Positions 1 through 10,400 of a stretch of 64,000 bases of DNA are shown piece by piece. A program made the position numbers and the translations under genes. The number at the start of each line of letters is the position of its first letter. Position 1 is the first letter of the stretch. The notes below the pieces were generated by a model, which was not told the origin of the DNA, did no database searches, and saw nothing but the letters and a program-made list of their open reading frames with translations. Source of the stretch: CAVVAL01 sp963740215 (GTDB taxonomy: Bacteria > Actinomycetota > Actinomycetes > Mycobacteriales > Cryptosporangiaceae); the NCBI GenBank assembly GCA_963740215.1, contig CAVUDJ010000008.1, forward strand, positions 744,001-808,000. The letters run 5' to 3'.

Positions 1-96
1 AACACCAACGCCGTCCGCAACGGATCCTGCGCCGCCACCAACTCGTGCACACACACATCCGACGGGAACTCCGTAGCCGTGTCGTTCCACTCGACC
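1..96 (-). repeat. Near-identical copy of 9546-9641 (A-domain start, modules 5 and 2)
   Basis: Compared base by base, bases 1-96 and 9546-9641 differ at four positions only (offsets 19, 20, 57 and 77). The C-domain stretch near 480-620 is also very similar to 10030-10170. This is far above the similarity of either part to modules 3 and 4. Confidence 0.85.
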
Positions 97-1460
97 AGGA
101 GCGTCCGCGCCTCGGTGTCGGACAGCACAGGGAGCTGCCCGAGCGGCAGGTCCGGCTTGACGACGACCGTCTCCAGCAGGCGCACCAGGCGAGCGACGAG
201 CTGCTCGGCGGTGGACTCGGTCGAACAGGTCGGTCGCGTACTCCAGGGAGCAGCGGAGCCCATCGGGCTGCTCGACGAACGCCATCGTGAGGTCGAACTT
301 GGCGCGGTCATTGCTGACGGTCTGGATGTCGACGTCGAGGCCGGGCAGGTCGAGCCGCGCCTGGGCGTTGTTCTGCAGCACCAGCATCACTTGGAACAGC
401 GGGTGGCGGGCGAGCGTCCGCTCCGGGTTGACCAGCTCGACCAGCCGCTCGAACGGCACGTCCTGGTGCGCGTACGCCGCCAGATCGGACTCACGCACCC
501 GCGCCAGCAGCTCCCGGAACGACGGGTCGCCCGAGGTGTCGGTCCGCAACACGAGCGTGTTGACGAAGAACCCGACCAGGTCGTCGAGAGCCTCGTCCGA
601 CCGGCCGGCGACCGGCGTCCCCAGGGGAATGTCCGTGCCTGCACCCAGCCGCGAAAGCAGCCCTGCCAGCGCGGACTGCAGCACCATGAACAGCGTGGTC
701 TGGCTGTCCCGCGCGAGGTCCAGCAGGCCGCGGTGCAGGTCGGCGTCGAGGTCGGTGCCGACCAGCCCGCCGCGGTAGCTCGGCGTCGCCGGTCGGGGCC
801 GGTCGGTGGGCAGCTCCAGCTGGTCCGGCGCCCCGGCCAGGGTGTCCTTCCAGAACGCGAGCTGCCGCGACAGGACGCTGTCCGGGTCGTCCTCGGACCC
901 AAGCACGTCGCGCTGCCAGAGCGTGTAGTCGGCGTACTGCACGGGCAGCGGCTCCCACTCGGGCGCCGCACCCGTGAGACGTGCGCGGTAGGCGGCCGCG
1001 AGGTCACCCAGCAGCGGTGCGAGCGACCAGCCGTCGCTGACGATGTGGTGCATCACCAGGACGAAGGTGTGATCGTCGTCGGCGGTGCGGAACAGGTACG
1101 GGCGGAGGGGCGGCTCGGCTGGCGAAGTCGAATTCGTAGCCGGCCGCCGCTTCGATCGCCGCCGCCAGGGCCGCCTCGGTCGTGTGCTGCGACTCGTGCA
1201 ATGACCCGGCGTGTCGCATCACACGCAGGGCGGCGTCCGGCGGCAGGATCACCTGCTGCGGGCGGCCGTCCACGGGCGGGAAGATCGTGCGCAGCGCCTC
1301 GTGCCGCGCGACGACGTCGCTCAGCGCCGCTTCGAGCGCGTCGCGGTCGAGTGGGCCGACCAGCCGGACGGACACCGGCACGTTGTACGTCGCATTCGGC
1401 CCTTCCATCTGGTCGAGGAACCAGAGCCGTTGCTGCGCGTACGAGAGCGGCAGCTCCTCG
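1..1460 (-). other. NRPS module 5 (partial): C and start of A5
   Basis: A C domain with SYAQQRLWFLDQMEG near 1440, HHIVSDGWSL near 1040 and the NTLVLRTDTSGD region near 540 is followed by the first 40 or so residues of an A domain (LVEWNDTATEFPSDVCVHEL). The gene continues past the left edge. The first 96 bases of the window match the start of A2 (9546-9641) at 92 of 96 positions. Confidence 0.75.
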
Positions 1461-4400
1461 GTCCGGCTCGTCGCGCGCAGCGCCGGGCGAGCGTCCTGCG
1501 CATCGTCGAGCTGGGCGTCCAGGCCGGCGACCGTCGGGCGCCTGGAACAGGTCGCGGACGGTCAGCTCGACTCCCAGCACCGCCCGCACCCGGCTGATCA
1601 GGCGCGCGGCCAGCAGCGAGTGCCCGCCGAGCGCGAAGAAGCTGTCGTCGACACCGACGCCGTCGACGCCGAGCAGCTCGCCGAACAGTCCACAGAGGAT
1701 CTCCTCGCGCGGTGTGCGCGGCGCCTTGCCGGTCGCCTCGACTGACGGCGCGGGCAGCGCCCGGCGGTCGAGCTTGCCGTTCGGCGTGAGCGGCAGGGCG
1801 TCGAGCAGGACGAACGCGGACGGCACCATGTACTGCGGCAGCAGCTCTGCGACGTGCCGGTACAGGTCGTCCTGGTCCGTGCCCGCGACCACGTAGGCGA
1901 CGATCCGCTTGTCGCCGGGCCGGTCCTCCGCGCACCAGCACGGCGGCCTTGGTCACCGCCGGGTGGCGGGTGAGCACGGTCTCGATCTCGCCCAGCTCGA
2001 TGCGGAACCCGCGGACCTTCACCTGGTGGTCGGCGCGGCCGACGAACTCCAGCGTGCCGTCGGCGCGCCACCGAGCCAGGTCGCCCGGTGCGGTACATCC
2101 GGCCGCCCGGCCCGGCGAACGGATTGGCGACGAACCGTTCGGCGCGTCAGGCCCGGCTGGCTCAGGTAGCCGCGCGCCAGCCCGTCGCCCGACGACGTAC
2201 AGCTCGCCGACCACGCCGACCGGCACGGGCGCGAGCCCACCGTCGAGCACGTAGACCTGCGTGTTGGCGATCGGTCCGCCGATCGGCATGACCGAGGCGC
2301 TGTCGTCGCCGGCGCAGATCCAGTGGGTGTTGGTGAAGACCATGCTCTCCACCGGGCCGTAGCCGTGCACGAGCCGCAGGTGCGGGTTGGCCCGCCGCAC
2401 GGCCACGAGGTGCGCGAGCGACGGCGCCTCGCCGCCGGTCATCACCTGGCGGGCGGTGGCGAAGACCTCGGGGTACCCGTCGGCGATCACCGCGAACAGG
2501 CCTGCGGAGAGCCATGAGCGTCGTCACGCCGTGCCGGGCGACCAGGCTCGCGACGACAGCCGGATCCGGGCTCTGCCCCGGCGCCAGGACGCAGCGATCC
2601 GCCGTGCAGCAGCGACGGCCACAGCTCCAGCGTCAGGCCGTCCCAGGAGACGGCGTGCGCACTGCAGCCACACGTGGTCCGCGCCGAAGTCGACATCAGG
2701 ACTGCCCGAAGAAGGTGCGAATGGTCGCCCGGTGCGGCGTCGCCACGCCCTTCGGCTGCCCCGTCGATCCGGACGTGTAGAGCACGCAGGCGACGTCGTC
2801 GGCGGTGACGCTCACCGCCGGCGCGGTCGCGGGCAGGTGGTCCAGGCGTTCCCGGTCGACCAGCACCAGCGCCGTGTCGGCGCCGGGGATCACCAGGTCG
2901 TGCTGGGTCACCAGGGCGCGTGGTGCCGCCTCGGCGACGATCCCGGCGATCCGGTCCTGCGGGTGCGACGGGTCGAGCGGCACGTAACGCCGCACCGGCC
3001 TTGAGCGTGGCGAGCAGGCCGACGACGAGCTCCGGACCGCGCTCGACGTAGACACCGACCAGGTCGCCGGGGCGGACCCCGAGCGCGATCAGGTGGTGCG
3101 CGAGCCGGTTCGCCCGGGCGTCCAGCTCGGCGTAGCTGATCTCCTCGTCGCCGAAGTAGAGCGCGGTCTTGGCCGGCGTGCGCGGCGGCCTGGGCGGCGA
3201 ACACCTCGTGGATCGTCGCGTCGTGCGGGTACGTCGCAGCGGTGTCGTTCCAGTCGACCAGCATCCGGCGACGCTCGTCGGCGGTCGAGCAGCTCGACAG
3301 CGCCCACCCGAGTGTCGGGGTCGGCCGCGACGGCCCGCAGCACGCGCTCCAGGCGGGACAGCAGCCGCTCGGCGGTGGCGCGGTCGAACAGATCGGTGGC
3401 GTACTCGAGGTAGCCGGCGATGCCGCTCGCCGCTCTCGGTCAGCGCCGAGCGTGAGGTCGAACTTGGCGACGGTGTTCTCGACGGGCTCGGCGCGTCACG
3501 GTCGAGCGCCGGCAGGTCGAGGTTCGCGGCCGGCGTTGTTCTGGAGCGCGAGCATCACCTGGAACAGCGGGTGGCGCGCCAGCGACGCGCTCGGGGTTCA
3601 GCTCCTCGACGAGCCGCTCGAACGGCACGTCCTGGTGCGCGTACGCGGCCAGGTCGCGCTCGCCGGACCCGCGCCAGCAGCTCGCGGAAGCGTCGGGTCG
3701 CCGGAGGTGTCGGTGCGCAGCACGAGCGTGTTGACGAAGAACCCGACCAGGTCGTCGAGCGCCTCGTCGCGCGCGGCCGGCGACCGGCGTGCCGATCGGG
3801 ATGTCCGTGCCGGCGCCGAGCCTGGACAGCAGCGCCGCGAGCGCGGCCTGCAGCACCATGAACAGGCGTCGCGCCGCTGGCTGCGGGCCAGCTCCACGCA
3901 GGCCGCGGTGCAGCGTCCGGCGTCGAGGTGCGATCCGAGCGACCGCCGCCGCGGTAGCTCGCCGACCGCCGGGCGCGGCCGGTCGGTCGGCAGCTCCAGC
4001 TGCTCCGGGATGTCGGCGAGCGCTCGCGCCAGTAGGCGAGCTGGCGGGCGGCAGGCTGTCCGGGTCGTCCGGCGCCGCCGAGCAGCTCGCGCTGCCAGAG
4101 CGCGTAGTCGGCGTACTGCACCGGCAGCGGCGGCCACTCCGGGCGCCGTCCCGCGCGGCGCGCCGCGTAGGCGTCGGCGAGGTCGCGCACGCAGCGGGCC
4201 CATCGACCAGCCGTCGCTGGCGATGTGGTGCGCGACGAGCAGCAGCACGTGCTCGTCCGGCCCAGCTCGCAGCAGCCGGGCCCGCAGCGGCAGCTCGCGC
4301 CGAGATCGAACGCGTCGGCCGCGCGCGCCGCGGCGAGTCGGCGGCGCAGCGTCGCCTCGGCGACGCCGGTCAGCGACCGTGCAGCAGGCTCGGCGCCGCT

Positions 4401-7400
4401 CGCCGGCGCGAGGATCTGCTGGCGGGACCGCCGCCCGTCGCCGGAGAGACGGTGCGCAGCGCCTCGTGCCGGGCGACGACGTCGCGCGAGCGCGGCTCGC
4501 AGCGCGTCCGCGTCGAGCGCGCCGGTCAGCCGCAGCGCGAGCGGCATGTTGTACGTCGAGCTCGGCCCTCGAGCTGGTCGAGGAACCACAGCCGCTGCTG
4601 CGCGTACGACAGCGGCAGCGTCCGGGCCGGCGCGCCGGCCGCGAGCGCCGGGCGCGGCCGGCGCCGGCCTCGGCCGTCACGTGCCGGGCGAGCGCCGCGA
4701 CGGTCGGCGCCTCGAACAGGTCGCGGACGCTCAGCTCGGCGCCGAGCGCGCGCCGGACGCGGCTGACCAGCCGCGTCGCGAGCAGCGAGTGGCCGCCGAG
4801 CGCGAAGAAGTCGTCGTCGACGCCGACGTCGTCGACGCCGAGGACCTCGGCGAACAGGCCACAGAGGATCTCCTCCTGCGGCGTCGCGCGGCGCGCGGCT
4901 GCGCCTGCGGCCGTCGACCTGCGGGCGCGGGCAGGGCGCGGCGGTCGAGCTTGCCGTTCGGCGTCAGCGGCAGCGCGTCCAGCGCGACGAACGCCGACGG
5001 CACCATGTAGTCCGGCAGCGGCCCGGCAGCGCAGCGCGCAGCGCCGCCAGGTCGGCTCGCGCCGTCGCCGGCACGACGTAGGCGACCAGGCGCTGCTCGC
5101 CCCGGCTGGTCCTCGCGCGACGACCACCGCCGCCTGCGCTCACCGCGGGTGCTGCGCGCAGCGCGGCCTCGACCTCGCCGAGCTCGATCCGGAAGCCGCG
5201 GATCTTGACCTGGTCGTCGGCGCGGCCGAGGAACTCCAGCTCGCCGTCGGCGCGCCAGCGCACGAGGTCGCCGGTGCGGTACATCCGCGCCCCGGGCCGC
5301 CGAACGGGTCGGCGACGAACCGCTCGGCGGTCAGGCCGGGCCGGCCGAGGTAGCCGCGCGCCAGCCCGGCGCCGGCGAGTACAGCTCGCCCGGCGACGCC
5401 GACGCGGCACCGGGCTGCAGGCGCGCGTCGAGCACGTACGACCCGCGTGTTGGCGATCGGCGTGCCGATCGGCACCGACGCGCCGCCGGTGTCCGCCGCC
5501 GGCATCGGTGCGCAGGTGGTGAAGACCATCGTCTCGGTCGGGCCGTAGCCGTTGACGACCGCGAGCCCGGCGGTCGGCGCGAGAGCACGCGTCCACGCGA
5601 GTGCGCGACGTCCGGCCTCGCCGCCGATGATCGCCCAGCGCAGGCAGCCGGTGAAGCGTCCGGGTACTCGTCCAGCAGCGAAGTTGAACAGGCTCGCGCG
5701 ACGACGTGCAGCATGGTCGACGCCGTGCTCGGCGAGCGACGCGCGGCGATCAGCTGCTCGGCTCGGGCACCTGGCCGGGCTGCAGCACGCAGCGTCGCGC
5801 CGTGCAGCAGCGCGCCGAACACCTCCAGCGCGAACGCGTCCCACGAGACCGGCGCGCACTGCAGCAACACCTGGTCGCGCACCGAAGTCCACGTAGCGAC
5901 TGGCCGGTCAGACGGTGCCGACGATCGCCCGGTGCGTGACCGCGACGCCCTTCGGCACGGCCGGTGGAGCCGGAGGTGTACATGACGTACGCCGGCGTCG
6001 TCGGCCGCGGCGCCGTCGCGTCCGGCGTCGGTCGCCGTCGGCCGGCCGAGCTCGGACGGTGTCGGGTCGTCGACGCGCAGCCACGGTCGGGCCAGTCAGC
6101 GCGCCGGCCGGCCCGGGTCGACAGCACGACCGGCGCACGCCGCCCGGCGAGCATGAACGCCAGCCGCTCGGCCGGGACGCCGGGTCGAGCGGCAGTGTAC
6201 GCCGCCGCCCGCCTTCGAGCACCGCGAGCAGCGCCGACGATCAGCTCGACGGCCGCGGTCCAGGCGCACCCCGACCAGCGTGCCCGGCCGCACGCCGCGG
6301 TCGACGCAGGTGCCGCGCGAGCCGGTTCGCCGCGCGCGTCGAGCTCGCGCGTAGCTGACCGCTCGCCCGTCGAACGACCAGCGCGGTCCGCTCCGGCGTC
6401 GCGCGCCGCCGGCCGCTCGAACAGTCGTGGGCGCAGCGTCGCGCCGGGAACGCCGTCGCGGTGTCGTTCCAGCGCGACGAGCATGCGGTCGCGCTCGTCG
6501 GCCGGCGAGCACGTCGATCCCGGCGATCAGCGGCGTCCGGGTCGGCGGTCACCGCGTCCAGCACGCCGGACGAACCGGTCGACGAGCCGCTCGGCGGTGT
6601 CGCGGTCGAACAGGTCGGCGGCGTACTCCAGACCGTCATGCCGGCGGCGGCCGTCGCCGCGGCGCTCGGCCAGGACGACCGTGAGGTCGAACTTCGGCCG
6701 CCGACGACGCCGGCCGCTCCGGGTCGGCCGCGAGCCCGGGCAGGTCACGGCTGGGCGCGCGCCGGTTCTGGAGGGCGAGCATCACCTGGAACAGCGGGTG
6801 CCGCGACAGCGACCGCTCGGGGTTCAGCTCCTCGACGAGCCGCTCGAACGGCACGTCCTGGTGCGCGTACGCCGCGAGGTCGGCCTCGCGCACCCGGGCG
6901 AGCAGCTCGCGGAAGCGTCGGGTCGCCGGAGAGGTCGGTGCGCAGCACCAGCGTGTTGACGAAGAACCCGACCAGGTCGTCGAGCGCCGCGTCGGTCCGG
7001 CCGGCGACCGGCGTGCCGATCGGGATGTCCGTGCCGGCGCCGAGCCGCGACAGCAGCGCGGCCAGGCCGCCTGCAGCACCATGAACAGGGTCGTCGCCGC
7101 TGGTGCGGGCGAGGTCGAGCAGCGCGCGGTGCAGCGCCGGGCCGAGTCTGGACCGGACGCTGCGCGCCGCGGTGGCGTCGCCTCGGCGGGGCGCGGCCGG
7201 TCGGTCGGCAGCGTCCAGCTCCTCGGGGATGCCGGCCAGCGCGTCGCGCCAGTAGGCGAGCTGCTGCGCGAGCGCGCTGTCGTCGTCGTCTCGGTCACCG
7301 AGCGTCGCGCTGCCAGAGCGCGTAGTCGGCGTACTGCACCGGCAGCGGCGTCCCACTCCGGCGCCGCGTCCGCGACGACGTGCGCGGTAGGCGGTGGCGA

Positions 7401-10400
7401 GGTCGGCCAGCAGCGGCGCGAGCGACCAGCCGTCGCTGGCGATGTGGTGCAGCACCAGGACGCAGCGATGTGCTCGTCGGCGGCGATGCGCGAACAGCGT
7501 ACGGGCGGAGCGGCGGCTCGGTGGCCAGGTCGAACGCGTACCGCGCGCGTCGCCAGGCCGCCGGCAGCGTCCTCGGCCGTGTGCTGCGGCTCGCGCGATG
7601 ACCCGGCGTGCGCATCACGCGAGCGGCGGCCTCCGGCGCCAGGACGACCTGCCGCGGCTCGCCGTCCACGGCCGGGAACACCGTGCGCAGCGACTCGTGC
7701 CGCGCCACGACGTCGCCGAGCGCCGCCTCCAGCGCGTCGACGTCCAGGGCGCCGCGCAGCGCGGTACGCGACCGGCACGTTGTAGGTCGCGCTCGGCCCC
7801 TCGACCTGGTCGAGGAACCAGAGCCGCTGCTGCGCGAACGACAGCGGCAGCCGCTCCGGCCTGGCCACCGCCTCCAGCGCGGGCCGGGCGGCGCGCGGCG
7901 CCGTCGAGCCGGCCGGCGAGCGCGGCGACGGTCGGCGCCTCGAACAGGTCACGGATGCCGCAGGTCGACGCCGAGGCTGCCGCGGATCCGCGCAGATCAG
8001 CCGGGTGGCCAGCAGCGAGTGGCCGCCGAGGTCGAAGAAGTTGTCGTCGACGCCGACGCGTCGCCAGGCCGAGCACGTCGGCGAAGAGTCCACAGAGGAT
8101 CTCCTCCTGCGGCGTGCGGGGCGCGGCTGCCCGTCGGCCTCGACCTGCGGCGCGGGCAGGGCGCGGCGGTCGAGCTTGCCGTTGGGGGTGATCGGCAGCG
8201 CGTCCATGGCGACGAACGCCGACGGCACCATGTACTCGGGCAGCAGCCGCGCTCACGTGCTGCCGCAGGTCTGCCGTCGTCGCCGCACGACGTAGGCGAC
8301 CAGGCGCTTGTCGCCGGGCCGGTCCTCGCGCACGACCACGGCCGCCTGGCGTGATCGCGGGGTGCCGCATGATGACGGCCTGCGATCTCGGACGGCTCCA
8401 CGCGGAAGCCGCGGATCTTCACCTGGTCGTCGGCGCGGCCGAGGAAGTCCAGCACGCCGTCGCGGCGCCAGCGCACGAGGTCGCCGGTGCGGTACATGCG
8501 CTCGCCCGGCTCCGAACGGGTTCGCGACGAACCGCTGCGCGGTCAGACCCGGCTGGCCGAGGTAGCCGTCCGCGAGACCGACGCCGGCCATGTACAGCTC
8601 GCCCGCGACGCCGACCGGCACCGGGTTCAGCTGCTGGTCCAGCACGTAGAACCGCTTGTTGGCGATCGGCATACCGACCGGGATCGACGCACGCTCCAGA
8701 TCAGCGGGCACGACCACGTGGCACGCGGTGAAGATCATCGACTCCACCGGCGAGTACCCGTTCACCACCCGCAGCTCCGGGTACCGCGCCGAGCAGGGCC
8801 GCAAGGTGCGCGACCGACGCCGCCTCCCCACCGGTCATCACCTGGCGCACACCGGTGAACGCGTCCGGGTACTCATCCAGCAGGAAGTTCAGCAGGCTGG
8901 CGGACGACGTGGACGGTGGTCGATGCCGTGCTCGGCGACGAGCCTGGCGATCACGGCCGGCTCGGGCACCTGCCCGGGCTGCAACACGCACGTCGCGCCG
9001 TGGATCAGCGCGCCGAACAGCTCCAGCGCGAACGCGTCCCACGACACCGGCGCGCACTGCAACCACACCCGGCCGGCGCCGAAGTCCACATACGACTGGC
9101 CGGTCAGCGTGCCCACCATCGACCGGTGCGACGCCACAACGCCCTTCGGGCACCCCCGTGGAACCAGACGTGAACATGACGCACACCGCATCGCCCGCCG
9201 CGGCCCGCCGCCCCGGGGCCGGCTGCGGTTGGATTCCGCAGCCAGACTGCGTAATCCAACCGCAGCCCGCTGGCACACGCTCAGCCAGCTCATGCGACGT
9301 CACCACCAGCGGCACGCCGGCCTGGCGCACCACAGCGGCCAGGCGGTCGTCCGGGAACTGCGGATCCAGCACCGTGTACGCGCCACCGGCCTTCAGCACC
9401 GCCAGAACGGCCACCACCAGCTCGACGACCGCGCTCCAGCAGCACCCCCACCGTCTCGCCCGGCCCCACACCCCGGTCGATCAGCCGCCACGCAAGCTCG
9501 TTCGCCCGCGCATCCAGCTCGCCGTAACTCACCCGCTCCTCGCCGAACACCAACGCCGTCCGCGCCGGATCCTGCGCCGCCACCAACTCGTGCACACACA
9601 CGTCCGACGGGAACTCCGTAGCGGTGTCGTTCCACTCGACCAACATCCGCTGACGCTCGTCGGCGGTAAGCACGTCGACTGCGCCCAACCGCGCGTCCGG
9701 GTCGGCCGACGACCGCGTCGAGGAACCGCACGAGTCCGTCAGCGAGGCGCGCGGCGGTGGAGCGGTCGAACAGGTCGGTGGCGTACTTCAGCGGCACCGG
9801 CGATGCCGCCGGACGTCGGCGTCCTCGGTGACGTCGAGGGTGAGATCGAACTTGGCGACGTCCAGGTCGAGGACGCGGTGCTCGACGTCGAGGCCGGGGA
9901 GCGCGGCCACCGCGCCGGCGGTGTTCTGCAGCACGAGCATGGTCTGGAAGAGCGGGTGCCGGGACAGCGACCGCTCGGGGTTGAGCTCCTCGACGAGGCG
10001 GTCGAACGGCACGTCCTGGTGCGCGTACGCGGCCAGGTCGGACTCCCGCACCCGCGCCAGCAACTCGCGGAACGTCGGGTCGCCCGAGGTGTCGGTCCGC
10101 AGCACCAGCGTGTTGACGAAGAACCCGACCAGGTCGTCGAGAGCCTCGTCCGACCGGCCGGCGACCGGCGTCCCCAGGGGGATGTCGGTGCCCGCGCCGA
10201 GCCGGGTGAGCAACGCTGCCAGCGCGGACTGCAGCACCATGAACAGCGTCGCGCCACTGGTCCGCGCGAGGTCGAGCGAGGCGCTGGTGCACCTCGGCGT
10301 CGACACGGATCGGCACGGTGTCGCCGCGGTAGCTGAGGACAGCCGGGCGGGGCCGGTCGGTGGGCAGCTCCAGCTGGTCCGGCGCGCCGGCAAGGGCGTC

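Noticed and set aside
79..1896. Plus-strand open frame of 605 codons opposite the NRPS
   Set aside because: Antisense of C-A domains; the minus strand has HHIVSDG, GGHS and other NRPS motifs.
9221..9267. Real transcription terminator splitting the NRPS into two genes
   Set aside because: The A-domain protein sequence continues through it on both sides and no start codon with ribosome site follows; kept only as an odd intragenic hairpin.
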